Numbered from the stretch's first letter, positions 17,203 through 26,322 are shown. The stretch: 41,340 nucleotides of DNA from Bradymonadales bacterium (GCA_016931535.1 JAFGEP010000151.1:1-41340), one strand, 5' to 3'. A program made the numbers and translations. Notes: generated by a model not told the origin, from the sequence alone.

Positions 17203-18645
17203 TCACCGGTCATCCGTCGGTTCCAGGGAGGCGTCGGTCTGCTGCGACGAATCCGTTTCGATCAAACCCTCTCCGACCAGGAGCCGCTCCAGGCCGATCT
17301 TGAGGGCCAGGTTGGCCCGGGCCAGCTGGCTGGCGAACAGGGCCTGGTAGTAGCCGGCCGATGTGGTGAAGTAGTCGATCAACGGCTCTCGCAGGTCGTC
17401 GTAGCTGGCCAGGCCGGAGTCGAACTGGATGGTCCGTTGCCTCAACCAGGCTCGAGAGGCCCGGTAGGCTTCCAGGTAGGCGTTGAGCCGCTGATCGGTT
17501 CCCTGGGCTTCGAGGTAGGCCTGCTCGATCTCCAGCTCGATCCCCCCCGCCATCTCCCGTTGCCGGGCGCGGGCGATCGTGACATCGGCCTCGGCACGCC
17601 TTGCCTGGGCGATCCTCCGGAAGTCGAAGCGCCAATCCAGGCCCACCAGGAACCCCAGTCCACTGGAGTTGTAAGGGTCATAGGCGAAGGGGGAGTCCTG
17701 GTCGTCCGCCAGCGGGTTGTAGTTGAAGGAAGCGCCCAGCGAGAAGAAGAGGTCGGGGGTCATGGCCCGCCAGGCGCTGGATGCCGACAGCTCTCTCGCC
17801 CGGACCTGTCGGTCCAAAAGCCCCAGGTCGGGGCGGTGCTGCCAGGCCAGCTCCAGCAGCTCCTCGAGAGGTGCCAGGTCGGTCTCGGGCAGGGACTCGT
17901 CCAGGGGGGTCACGGCAAAAGGGACCTCGAGGTGGCAGTAGTAGACCAACGCTCGCCGTGACAGGTGGTCGAGCATGCGGTTGTCGGATACCTGGCCGAT
18001 CAGGTCCGCTTCGCGGATGGTGAGACGCCGAAGGTCGGTGCGCGCCGAGCGGTCCCCTTCGTCGGCGCGGCGTTCGAGATTGCGCCGGATGGAGGCCAGC
18101 CGGCCAAGTCCGTCGTCGATCAGCTCCTGGAGCTTGACGGATAGCTGTTGGCCCAGATAGGCCCGCTGCAGGTTGAAGGTCAGCTCGAGCTGGGCCTTGC
18201 GCCGTTGCAGGGCGGCCACTTCGTAGCCGACGGCAGCCAGATCTTCTGCCAGGTTGATCTTCCCAAAGGTATACAGGGGCAGCACCGCCCTGAAGCTGTT
18301 CATGGTCTGGAAGCTCTGGTCTTCGGCCAGGTCCTGCAGGGCCCCGATATCGGTTCCGGATTCGCTTTCGCAGGGTGTTCCCCGGATCGGGCCGGAGAGG
18401 GTCCAGGTGGAGCGGGCCTCCAAGGTGGGAAGGCGGGCCAGGAAAGCCTCCAGCTCCTGGGCCTTGGCACGGTCCACCGACCCCTGGGCGACCTCCAGCG
18501 ACGGGGCGTTTTGGCGGGCCAGCTCCAGGGCCTCCTGAAGGGTGAGCACGGGCGGCTCAACGGCTGGATCCTGAGCCCCCAAGGGGGTGGAGGTCAGGAT
18601 GGCCAAGACAAGAACCAGCGGAGGGAAGGTCGTTTTTCCATTCAT
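17203..18645 (-). CDS. TolC-like outer membrane efflux protein
   Basis: A 480-residue outer-membrane factor of the TolC family, which forms trimeric export channels spanning outer membrane and periplasm. A signal peptide (MNGKTTFPPLVLVLAIL...LGAQ) is followed by the family opening LTLQEALELARQNAPSLEVAQGSV. Two long helical, Ala/Arg/Glu-rich halves follow, separated by YYCHLEVPF and the second-half restart LEELLELAWQHRPDLGLLDRQV. Beta segments such as FRAVLPLYTFGKINL and LGFLVGLDWRFDF fit the barrel strands. ATG 18645 has only a weak ribosome site; sequence upstream of it in frame overlaps the previous gene. No inner-membrane pump is present. Its neighbours are FHA proteins and an MlaC-like protein. 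Confidence 0.88.
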   Translation of the reverse strand: MNGKTTFPPLVLVLAILTSTPLGAQDPAVEPPVLTLQEALELARQNAPSLEVAQGSVDRAKAQELEAFLARLPTLEARSTWTLSGPIRGTPCESESGTDIGALQDLAEDQSFQTMNSFRAVLPLYTFGKINLAEDLAAVGYEVAALQRRKAQLELTFNLQRAYLGQQLSVKLQELIDDGLGRLASIRRNLERRADEGDRSARTDLRRLTIREADLIGQVSDNRMLDHLSRRALVYYCHLEVPFAVTPLDESLPETDLAPLEELLELAWQHRPDLGLLDRQVRARELSASSAWRAMTPDLFFSLGASFNYNPLADDQDSPFAYDPYNSSGLGFLVGLDWRFDFRRIAQARRAEADVTIARARQREMAGGIELEIEQAYLEAQGTDQRLNAYLEAYRASRAWLRQRTIQFDSGLASYDDLREPLIDYFTTSAGYYQALFASQLARANLALKIGLERLLVGEGLIETDSSQQTDASLEPTDDR

Positions 18646-18683
18646 GTGGGCTGACCCTACGGAATGAGCGACGAATCGACAAG

Positions 18684-20144
18684 TCAGGGCAGATGACGTC
18701 TGGCGTTTTGAAGCCGGCGGACCACCTGGCGTGGAAGCTCCCCGATCTCCTGGGCGCGCTCGTAGTAGCGCACCGCCGTGACCCAGTCCTCGGAGGCGGC
18801 CGCCGCGTCGGCTGCTGCCACCAGTGCGTTCCAGAGGGGAGCGCGGATCTCGCTGCCGAGATCGGGACGGCGATCCTCCGGCAGCAATTGAAGGGTCTGC
18901 AAGGCGGACTCGTAAGCCGCGACCGACTCGGCATAGCGGCCGCTCTGCGCGAAATCGGCCCCCAGCTGTCGCTGGATCCGGACCAGGGAGGGGTCGATCT
19001 GCAGGGTGATGCGATCGGTGGCCCGCGTGTGGTAGACACTGTCGGGCTGAACCTGCCCCAGCTGTTCCCGAGCCCGGCTCAGAAGGAGACTGGCCTCCAG
19101 GCGGTTGCCCTGGCGCTCCATGGCGTCGCCATTGCTGATGTTCTGGTCGGCCGCCTCGATGATGTGGAGCGCGTCCTTCTCGGAGCGGGCTCTGGCGAGC
19201 GCCTGGGTGGCTCGGGGATGTTCGGGCTGGTAACCCAAGGCCTGGGAATACCGCGCGATGGCCTCGTCCCACTGCTCGCTTCGGGTCAGGATATCCCCTT
19301 CGTCGCAGAGCGAGTCGGCCCGCTGCAAAGCGGTATCCGGGGTGATGGGCGGCGGTCCCTCGTCTTTCTCCAGGATGAGGAAGGCGGCGATGCTGCTGGT
19401 GATGAACACCAAGAGGAGGGCCAGGATGGTGACGGCGATGACCAGGCCCCGGTTGGAGCGGGTCAGCTGCTTGCGGTAGTCGTTGATGTCGATCGACTGG
19501 CCGGCCTGGGCGAAGATGAAACGGAGGTTCCCGAAGCTGACAATGTCGCCCGCGTTCAGGATGGCCGGTTGGTGGATCAGCTGGCCGTTGATGCGGGTGC
19601 CGTTGGAGCTGCCCAGGTCCACGGCCACCATGCGACCCCGGTCCTGGAAGAGCTGGGCGTGATGGCGTGAGACCGAGCTATCCTTGAAGACCAAAAAATT
19701 GTCGTCGGTCCGACCGATGGCGATTTCGATCTCCTGCAGCGGGTAGGTATCTCCCTCGCGTTCGTCGCCGACGCGGATCAGCCTGGGCAAGGTGGCTGCC
19801 TCGGGCTGGGCGGCGCGACCGGCGGTGAGGATGCTATCCTGGGGCCCTTTGCGGGTCTTGAAGAGGAGGAGGAAGTCGCCGACGCGGATCTGGCTTCCCG
19901 GCCCCAGCTCGGTGATGCCCATGATGCGCCGGCCATCGACCACCACTCCATTGGAGCTGTTGAGGTCCTCGATGTAGACGTGACCTGCCTCGGTGAACAC
20001 CCGCGCATGGTGACGGCTCACGGAGCGGGAGGGGAGCAGGATGTCGTTGCCCTCGTTGCGTCCGATGGAGAAGGAGCCCTGCTCGAAGGTGAGCTCGTCG
20101 GTGATGATCCCGTTACGGTCCTCGATGATCAGCGTGTACTGCAA
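18684..20144 (-). CDS. Membrane protein with two FHA domains and periplasmic TPRs
   Basis: A 486-residue protein with two cytoplasmic FHA phosphothreonine-binding domains. The first spans about 26-96 (SIGR 26-29, SRHH 43-46, SSNG 63-66) and the second about 143-212 (IGR 143-145, SRHH 159-162, SSNG 179-182); both keep the ligand-contact residues. One transmembrane helix (233-258) follows, then TPR-like helices (WDEAIARYSQALGYQPEHP; YAESVAAYESALQTL; WVTAVRYYERAQEIG). The topology would link cytoplasmic phospho-signals to a periplasmic scaffold. The start is TTG 20144 with a poor ribosome site, eight bases after the upstream gene's stop, so translational coupling is likely. The divergent PEGA kinase is the obvious candidate kinase. 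Confidence 0.85.
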   Translation of the reverse strand: MQYTLIIEDRNGIITDELTFEQGSFSIGRNEGNDILLPSRSVSRHHARVFTEAGHVYIEDLNSSNGVVVDGRRIMGITELGPGSQIRVGDFLLLFKTRKGPQDSILTAGRAAQPEAATLPRLIRVGDEREGDTYPLQEIEIAIGRTDDNFLVFKDSSVSRHHAQLFQDRGRMVAVDLGSSNGTRINGQLIHQPAILNAGDIVSFGNLRFIFAQAGQSIDINDYRKQLTRSNRGLVIAVTILALLLVFITSSIAAFLILEKDEGPPPITPDTALQRADSLCDEGDILTRSEQWDEAIARYSQALGYQPEHPRATQALARARSEKDALHIIEAADQNISNGDAMERQGNRLEASLLLSRAREQLGQVQPDSVYHTRATDRITLQIDPSLVRIQRQLGADFAQSGRYAESVAAYESALQTLQLLPEDRRPDLGSEIRAPLWNALVAAADAAAASEDWVTAVRYYERAQEIGELPRQVVRRLQNARRHLP

Positions 20145-20152
20145 TGCCGTTC

Positions 20153-22591
20153 TTAGGTTCGGAAAATCGACAGATCGGTCTCGACGCCGTTGCGCCGCAG
20201 CTCTTCATAAAACGAGGGGATGTGCCCCGTCGGGTGGAAGGCCCCTTCGGGGTCGTCCCGGCTGCCCAGAAAGTAGAACAGCTCCTGCATTCTCAGCGTG
20301 TCCAGCTCGAGGCCCTGGATCTCCACGATCTGAGTCACGCGAGTCGGCTGGCCGGTCATGGAGCTCAATACCACGACAAAGTGGACGGCTCGGCCGATCT
20401 GCTCGCGCACACCGCGGATAGAATGCCAGGGAGTGGCCGGAATGGCCAGGCTCTCCAGCCGAGCCAGCGCGTCCCTTGCCCCCGAGGCGGTGATGGTGGC
20501 GATGGAACCCATGGCCTTGAAGGCAACCCCCAAGATCCACTCGTAGGCCTGGTAAGGCCCCAGGCCATCGACCAGCAACCGGTCCGGTTCGAGACGGAGG
20601 GCGTACTTCATCACGTTGTTGAGGCCCCCGGACAGGTAGGCGTACTCCAGGCTGACCGCACATTGCTGGGGCAGTCGCAAGAAGCTGGTCTCCTCCACGC
20701 TCACGATGCGGGGCCCGTCCGGCAGGGTGGAGGCGATGGCATACAACAGCTCGCTTTTCCCGCATCCCTCCGGGCCGGCGATCAGCAGGGTGCGCCGGGC
20801 CAGGGTGGCATCCTTCAGGAAGGTCGCCATCGCCTGGGAAAGACAGCCATCCTGGACCAGCTGATCCAGTGTCCGATGCTGGCGAGGTGGCTTGCGGATC
20901 GTGACCAGCGGACCGGAGGCGGCCAGCGGGGGAAGCAGGATCTCGATGCGCGTCCCGTCGGCAAGACGCAGCAGGCAGAAGAACTCATCCAGGCGCTGTC
21001 CGCTGTTCAGGAGCCGTTCCACCGCCAGATCGAGGGTCTCCTGACCCCCAAAGGCCCGCCCCCCCTTCAGGATCTCGGCACCTCGCTGAATGAAGATGCG
21101 GTTGAAGCCGTTGACGAACACGTTCGAGATGCTGGGATCGTCCAGATACAGCTCCAATGGCCCCAAACCGACCAGCTCGTAGGTCAACAGCGCCATCAGC
21201 TCCTTGCGGTCCACCCCCCCCAGGACGTGGTCGGCGACCGATGTGGCCAATGTGCGGTCTACCAGCCGCTCGTACATCGCCAGATCCGCCTGAGTGGGCG
21301 GATAGGTCCGGGGTAGTGCGGCCAGCTCGATCCGCTCCAGCAGATGGTGAAGGACCTGGCCCTGCTCCTGCTCGAACCCCTCCTCGGTGCCGGTCGGCAC
21401 CTCGTATCCTCCGGCCAGCGGAGGCCGCGCCATCACCACCGATGGGATCTGCCCCAGCTCCTCGACGAAGGGGGCCCCTGCCGGCTCGCCCGGCGACTCC
21501 AGCCCAACTGGAGGGGCAAAGGGCATCTCCACCAGCTTGGGGCCAGGGCCGAAACCAGCCAGGGTGGAACGGGGGGGCGCCGCCGCCGAAGGCGCCATCA
21601 GAGGCGGCTCCAGCAAAGGCGGCGGCTCACCCAGATCCAGCTCCATCGGTTCTTCCAGGTCGGGTGGTTGGGCCATCATGTCCGGCCCCTGGAAGGGGAG
21701 CGGGCTGGCGGCGGCCAGACCCACGGGCGGGGTGGGTGAAACCTCCCGCGGGGGGCGTGGCAACCCCTGCGGTTTACCGGGTTGGAACCCACGAGCCGGC
21801 GTCGCCTCGGCATCGAACGGCATCCCGGGCAACGGGCTGAGAGAGGCGGGCGACGCAGGAAGTGGGGGCACCCCGCCTGGCGGCGGAGGGACCAGCGGGA
21901 CGGTCGGGGCCGTGACCGCAGGAGCGACCGGCGGCGGACCGAGGGGAGGTCCGGGGGCGATGGCGGCAGGGGCAGGCGGTGGTGGACCGGCTGTCGGGCC
22001 CCCGGGAGGAGGTGGCGGCGGCGGACCGGCCGCTGGAGCCGCCAGGCCTGGGCCCAGAGGGGGGGGTCCCAGTGGCGGTGGACCGGCTGGTCGCACAGGC
22101 GGTGGACCCGGCGAGGGTCCAGGAGCCACCGGTGGCCTGGATGCGGGGCGCGGAGGCGGCGGTACGGGTCGAGGTCCGGAATCGGGTTTGATCGGCTCCT
22201 CGGCGCTGGCCGACTGAGACATCCAGGGTGGGACTGCGGCTCCCGGGGCACCCGCTCTGGCAGGCGGAGCCTCCGCCGCCAACAGGCGATCCTTCTCTCC
22301 CTCGGTATGCTTGAGGGTCAGGATGAAATCGCCGATGCAGATGGTGTCGCCCTCGCGGACCACCTGTGGTGCGGTGATCTTGCGGGCGTTGACGATGGTG
22401 CCGTTGGTGCTCTTCTGGTCGATGATGATGAACTGACCATCCTTCACCACCACCTTGGCGTGGCGCTTGGACACGTTGTTCTTCTGGAGAACGACGTCGT
22501 TGCCGCGCACACGTCCCACGGTTATCTCTGCCTTGTCGAAATCCAGCTTGACTGGGGGTTTGCCACGCTCGGTTATCGTGACGGTGATCAT
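20153..22591 (-). CDS. FHA-domain protein fused to a CpaF-like secretion ATPase with altered Walker B
   Basis: An 812-residue cytoplasmic protein. The N-terminal FHA domain (about 22-95; GR 26-27, SKRH 41-44, TNG 62-64) should bind phosphothreonine. A long Pro/Gly/Ala-rich linker of about 250 residues follows. The C-terminal half is a type II/IV secretion ATPase of the CpaF/TadA type (GLGPLELYLDDPSISNVFVNG; Walker A GPEGCGKS, 606-613; VEET at the Asp box, about 632). The Walker B region departs from CpaF: the usual PDRIxVGEVRG is PDRLLVDGLGP (about 669-679) and TIHA is TITA. ATP binding looks possible, normal hydrolysis doubtful. ATG 22591 has a strong GGGGAGG site. It leads the run to the double-FHA, TolC-like and MlaC-like genes. 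Confidence 0.87.
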   Translation of the reverse strand: MITVTITERGKPPVKLDFDKAEITVGRVRGNDVVLQKNNVSKRHAKVVVKDGQFIIIDQKSTNGTIVNARKITAPQVVREGDTICIGDFILTLKHTEGEKDRLLAAEAPPARAGAPGAAVPPWMSQSASAEEPIKPDSGPRPVPPPPRPASRPPVAPGPSPGPPPVRPAGPPPLGPPPLGPGLAAPAAGPPPPPPPGGPTAGPPPPAPAAIAPGPPLGPPPVAPAVTAPTVPLVPPPPGGVPPLPASPASLSPLPGMPFDAEATPARGFQPGKPQGLPRPPREVSPTPPVGLAAASPLPFQGPDMMAQPPDLEEPMELDLGEPPPLLEPPLMAPSAAAPPRSTLAGFGPGPKLVEMPFAPPVGLESPGEPAGAPFVEELGQIPSVVMARPPLAGGYEVPTGTEEGFEQEQGQVLHHLLERIELAALPRTYPPTQADLAMYERLVDRTLATSVADHVLGGVDRKELMALLTYELVGLGPLELYLDDPSISNVFVNGFNRIFIQRGAEILKGGRAFGGQETLDLAVERLLNSGQRLDEFFCLLRLADGTRIEILLPPLAASGPLVTIRKPPRQHRTLDQLVQDGCLSQAMATFLKDATLARRTLLIAGPEGCGKSELLYAIASTLPDGPRIVSVEETSFLRLPQQCAVSLEYAYLSGGLNNVMKYALRLEPDRLLVDGLGPYQAYEWILGVAFKAMGSIATITASGARDALARLESLAIPATPWHSIRGVREQIGRAVHFVVVLSSMTGQPTRVTQIVEIQGLELDTLRMQELFYFLGSRDDPEGAFHPTGHIPSFYEELRRNGVETDLSIFRT

Positions 22592-22663
22592 GGAACCTCC
22601 CCAGCGTCCGACATCACCCCTGGTCGAGTCGAACGGGTCGCAGACCGTACTCTAATATGTTGA

Positions 22664-22692
22664 TTTCTATATCTTTACCCGCGGACTGTCAA
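22664..22692 (-). promoter_or_regulatory. Promoter candidate for the FHA-ATPase gene run
   Basis: On the - strand, TTGACA (22692-22687) is followed after 17 bases by TAGAAA (22669-22664); TATAGA also occurs at 15-base spacing. The surroundings are unusually AT-rich for this window. It would give a leader of about 65 nt to ATG 22591. Confidence 0.5.
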
Positions 22693-22800
22693 GTTGTGCC
22701 CCGTCCCAGACGGTGATCCTTCCATCGGAACCCCCGATCGGTACCCCACCGTCTCTTGCGGCAACCTGCCAAGCGACCGTTTTACCTGCAATCGAGACGC

Positions 22801-22926
22801 TGATACAACCCATTTGCCGCCCGATTGACCGCCTGCCTGGGCCCGTTTATATTCCTGCCCGTTTTGTCGCGGCAATGGTGGCGATACCACTCCAGAAGCT
22901 TCGCGGGGCCTGTTGATACAACCCAT
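22801..22926. repeat. 13-bp direct repeat spanning the kinase promoter and start
   Basis: TGATACAACCCAT occurs exactly at 22801-22813, just upstream of the kinase promoter, and at 22914-22926, where it overlaps the TTG start codon. The copies are 113 bp apart. It could be chance, a small duplication, or a paired binding site. Confidence 0.55.
22825..22853 (+). promoter_or_regulatory. Promoter of the PEGA kinase gene
   Basis: TTGACC (22825-22830) and TATATT (22848-22853) are separated by exactly 17 bases, five of six matches to the sigma-70 consensus at each box. The transcript would start near 22860, about 53 nt before the TTG start codon. Confidence 0.65.
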
Positions 22927-25246
22927 CGTCTTCGGAAATCTCTGCCTGCTGGAGCGGATCAATATCGGCGGAATGGCGGAGATCTATCGGGCCAAGCCCT
23001 TCAACACCCCCGCCTTTGACCGCTTTCTGGCGGTCAAACGGATGCTGCCCAACCTGTCGGAAGATGCGGAGTTCGCCTCGATGTTCGTGGACGAGGCCAA
23101 GATCGCCATCCGACTCAACCATCCCAACATCTGCCAAAACTACGAGCTGGGACGCCTGGGCGGAACCCCGTACATCGTGATGGAGTACATCGCCGGCCAG
23201 AGCCTTCTGGCCATCCACAAGCGGCTGCGTACCCAGAGAAAGATCATCCATTACATCCCCGCCGCCTACATCGCGCGTGAGGTGGCCAACGCCCTGGACT
23301 ATGCCCATGCCTGCCAGGACGATAACGGGAACCCCCTGGGGTTGGTCCACCGCGATGTCAGCCCCCACAACATCCTGATCTCCTACGCCGGCGAGGTGAA
23401 GCTCATCGACTTTGGCATCGCCAAGGTGAGAAGCAGCAGCCACATCACGCAGGTAGGGGTGCTCAAGGGGAAGTTCGGGTACATGAGCCCCGAGCAGGTG
23501 GATGGCTTGCCCATCGACGGACGCAGCGACCTGTTCGCACTGGGGATCGTCCTGTACGAGATGCTGACCGGCAAGCGCTTGTTTCTGGGGAAAACCGATT
23601 TCGACACCCTGGAAAACGTCCGCCGAGCCCAGGTCAAAACCCCTTCCTTTGAAAACCCATGGATCCCCGAAGAGCTGGACGAGATCGTCATGCGGATTCT
23701 GGCCCGCAACCCGGCCCAGCGATTCCAGTGCGGGGCGGAGCTGGCCGAGCAGTTGACCCGCTTTCTGGAGAGCGGAGACAGGCCGTTCACCTCGACCCAG
23801 CTCTCCGACTGGATGCTCCATTACTTCGCCCAGGAGCTGGAGGCGGAGCGCGAGAGCCGTGAGCTGTTCCGCCAGTTCGTCACCGCCGAGGATGTGGACC
23901 GCCACAACGCTCGGTTGTTGGATGAGATCCGACAATCGATGGGAGCTCCCGCCGTGGACGTCGGGGAGCCGCTGCTGGACGAGGAGGAGATCACCCAGGT
24001 GGTGGCCGCGGAACAGGAGAGTCTCCTGCCAAGCCTGACGGGATGGTCACCCTCCAGAGACCAGGTCCAGGAGGTCATCGCCGAAAACCTGTACGAACCG
24101 CTTCCCAGCTTGATCGCGCGACATCGGGCCAGCGTGCTGGCCAACGTCGATTTGCCGGAACCGCATGTCCCCGAACCGATCTCCGAGCTGTTCGAGCCCG
24201 ACCGGCCCCGATCCCGCCGATGGCTGCTCCTGTTGCCCCTCCTGCTTGTGGCTGGATTGGCCGCCGCCTTTGCCATCCGTCGCCTGACCGATGGCGAAAA
24301 GACCGATCCGGCACTGCAGCCCGGGTTGATCGCTCTGGAGGTCACCCCGTCGACCGGGCTGCAGGTCTTCTTGTCCGGACGGTTGGTCGGAGACCACAGC
24401 CCATTGTTCCTCAGAGGGCTGGAGGCCGGTGAATACCGGATCGAGATCAGGCATCCCGACTACCAGAGCCATCGGGAGGTGGTGCAAGTCGATGTCGGAC
24501 GGATGGTCACCCGCGCCATCGTGCTGGCGGAACTGCCGGAGGGGCAAGGCAGCGTGGACCTGTCGTTGGATCCCTCTGACGCCGAAGTCTGGCTGGACGG
24601 AACGCTGGTCGACGGCACAGGGGGGGCGCGCCACCTTTCGATCTCCAGCGGGGAACGCCATCTGCTGGAGATCCGCGAACCGGGCTACTTTGTCGAAGAA
24701 CGGTGGATCACCCTGCGACCGGGCGATCAACAGAGCCTGGAGGTCACCTTGAATCCGGTCAACGCCAGGCTGGTGGTGGTGAGCCAGCCCGGGGGGCGCG
24801 CCTTTCTGGACGGGATCGAGGTGGGATCCACCGCCTCCGGCCTGCGCCTCGAGTCGCTCGATCCCCATCGTCCCTACCACCTGCGGATCGAAACGGACTC
24901 CCCCGGCTTCCGCAGCTACGAGACGACCATCCTGTTCGAGACCGTGCTGGAGAAAAACCTGTTCGTTCCTCTCCGGTTGATCGGGGAGCCCTCCTACGAG
25001 ACCACACCGGAGTACGGATTGTTGGCCATCGTTTCGACGCCCCGCTGGTATCGGGTGTTCCTGGAAGGCAGCGATACCGGGCTGACCACACCCATATCGG
25101 CTGATCAACCCCTCGCCCTGCGGACCGGAAGGCGGGAGATCGAGCTGGTCCGGGGACTGGATCGAGTTCCTCTGGTGGTGACGATAGAGCGGAATCAACT
25201 CACCCTGGTCGACTGCAGTCTGGACCAGTGGGCCTGTGGGGAGTAA
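22913..25246 (+). CDS. Membrane Ser/Thr protein kinase with PEGA repeats
   Basis: A 777-residue Hanks-type kinase. The kinase domain (about 8-275) has a glycine loop (RINIGGMAEIY), the ATP lysine K42 (LAVKRM), the catalytic loop HRDVSPHN (147-154), DFG (166-168) and MSPEQ (191-195). A linker leads to one transmembrane helix (about 436-455). The outer part (470-777) contains about four PEGA-like beta repeats, such as VFLSGRLVGDHSPLFLRGLEAGEYRIEI and AEVWLDGTLVDG. PEGA repeats are thought to bind envelope components. The start is TTG 22913; no ATG lies between it and the glycine loop, so the rare start is well supported. It is divergent from the FHA-ATPase gene and has its own promoter. It is the likely source of phosphothreonines read by the FHA proteins. 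Confidence 0.9.
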   Translation: MIQPIVFGNLCLLERINIGGMAEIYRAKPFNTPAFDRFLAVKRMLPNLSEDAEFASMFVDEAKIAIRLNHPNICQNYELGRLGGTPYIVMEYIAGQSLLAIHKRLRTQRKIIHYIPAAYIAREVANALDYAHACQDDNGNPLGLVHRDVSPHNILISYAGEVKLIDFGIAKVRSSSHITQVGVLKGKFGYMSPEQVDGLPIDGRSDLFALGIVLYEMLTGKRLFLGKTDFDTLENVRRAQVKTPSFENPWIPEELDEIVMRILARNPAQRFQCGAELAEQLTRFLESGDRPFTSTQLSDWMLHYFAQELEAERESRELFRQFVTAEDVDRHNARLLDEIRQSMGAPAVDVGEPLLDEEEITQVVAAEQESLLPSLTGWSPSRDQVQEVIAENLYEPLPSLIARHRASVLANVDLPEPHVPEPISELFEPDRPRSRRWLLLLPLLLVAGLAAAFAIRRLTDGEKTDPALQPGLIALEVTPSTGLQVFLSGRLVGDHSPLFLRGLEAGEYRIEIRHPDYQSHREVVQVDVGRMVTRAIVLAELPEGQGSVDLSLDPSDAEVWLDGTLVDGTGGARHLSISSGERHLLEIREPGYFVEERWITLRPGDQQSLEVTLNPVNARLVVVSQPGGRAFLDGIEVGSTASGLRLESLDPHRPYHLRIETDSPGFRSYETTILFETVLEKNLFVPLRLIGEPSYETTPEYGLLAIVSTPRWYRVFLEGSDTGLTTPISADQPLALRTGRREIELVRGLDRVPLVVTIERNQLTLVDCSLDQWACGE

Positions 25247-25275
25247 AAGGGGCGAAACTTCAAAGGCAGGTGGAC

Positions 25276-25806
25276 ATGAGCCAGTACGATCAAGGTCTGA
25301 CCGTGATGTTGACCGCCGAGCAGATCCATCGAAAGGTGGTCGAGCTGGGCCAGCAGATCACCCGGGACTATGCAGGCAAGGATCTGGTCTGCATCGGCGT
25401 GCTCAAGGGCTGTTTCCCCTTTCTGGCAGATCTGGTGCGGGAGATCGAGCTGCCGTTGCGCGTGGATTTCCTGGGAGTGTCGAGCTATGGCGATCGAACC
25501 AAGAGCAGCGGGGTGGTCCGGTTCACCAGCGACCTTTCCAAGCCGGTCGAGGGGTTGGATGTCCTGATCGTCGAGGACATCGTGGACACCGGCTTGACCA
25601 TGCGCTACCTCCTCTCCAACCTGAAGACACGCGGCCCCAGAAGCCTCGCGATCTGCACCTTGCTGCACAAGCCCGATCGTACCATGATCGAGGTCGAGCT
25701 GGACTACATCGGCTTTACCATTCCCGACCGGTTCGTCATCGGCTATGGACTGGATTACGCCGAAATCTACCGCAACCTGCCGTTCATCGGAGTGCTCGGC
25801 AGCTGA
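25276..25806 (+). CDS. hpt: Hypoxanthine phosphoribosyltransferase
   Basis: A 176-residue purine-salvage enzyme that joins hypoxanthine (and often guanine) to PRPP to make IMP or GMP in the cytoplasm. The PRPP-binding motif VLIVEDIVDTG (about 96-106) is intact. So are the flexible loop with SSYGDRTKSSG (about 66-76), the early LKGCFPFLADL element and the base-contact FTIPDRFVIGYGLDYAE near the C-terminus. The length is normal. ATG 25276 follows an AGGTGG. It lies 29 bp after the PEGA kinase and may share its transcript, though the functional link is unclear. Confidence 0.94.
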   Translation: MSQYDQGLTVMLTAEQIHRKVVELGQQITRDYAGKDLVCIGVLKGCFPFLADLVREIELPLRVDFLGVSSYGDRTKSSGVVRFTSDLSKPVEGLDVLIVEDIVDTGLTMRYLLSNLKTRGPRSLAICTLLHKPDRTMIEVELDYIGFTIPDRFVIGYGLDYAEIYRNLPFIGVLGS

Positions 25807-25932
25807 GCGGGGCGCATGGGCCACAAGACAGCATTTACTTGACCAGACATCGCTGTCGCCCTAGGTTGACCAGAGAAGTGTCCCGAGGCACTCGGGCCGC
25901 CCCGGCAAGGGGCTCTCCCGTGCTCCGCTACC

Positions 25933-26322
25933 ATGTGGGCTGCGATGGACACAGCGAAGAAAGTCCTGGTCATCGATGACAACATCCTCGATGTCATGGA
26001 GGTGGAGAAATACCTCCTTGCAGCCGGATACGAGGTCTCCAAGCTGGCAAGCGCCCATGGCTGCGTGGCCAAGCTGGATTACGAACGGCCGGATATCCTC
26101 CTGGTCGACATCGCCATGAAGCACCTCAACGCACAGGAGCTCTTCGATTCGATCCGGCACAGCCGCGAGCACGAAGAACTCATCGTGGTGCTTTTCAGCG
26201 ACCTGGAAGCCGAAACACTCCAGTCGATCTGCGTCGAGCACGACTTTCACGGCTACTTCAGCAAGTCCATCGGGCTGGACCAGATCGGCGCTTTCCTGGA
26301 TAACTTCTACCGAGAAGCATAG
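25933..26322 (+). CDS. Stand-alone response-regulator receiver domain
   Basis: A 129-residue single receiver domain with no output module. It has the acidic pair (VIDDN, about 14-18), the phospho-acceptor aspartate (LLVDIAM, Asp about 59), a Ser at the switch position (VLFSD) and the conserved lysine (YFSKSIG). Such proteins pass phosphate in relays or act through protein contacts. ATG 25933 and ATG 25945 are both possible; neither has a strong ribosome site. No histidine kinase is encoded in the window. The pattern of charged residues is unlike the CheY flagellar type. Confidence 0.85.
   Translation: MWAAMDTAKKVLVIDDNILDVMEVEKYLLAAGYEVSKLASAHGCVAKLDYERPDILLVDIAMKHLNAQELFDSIRHSREHEELIVVLFSDLEAETLQSICVEHDFHGYFSKSIGLDQIGAFLDNFYREA

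Noticed and set aside
20153..22591. Type IV pilus or Tad secretion locus, suggested by the CpaF-like ATPase
   Set aside because: No pilin, prepilin peptidase, TadB/TadC or secretin genes are adjacent, and the ATPase motifs are altered.
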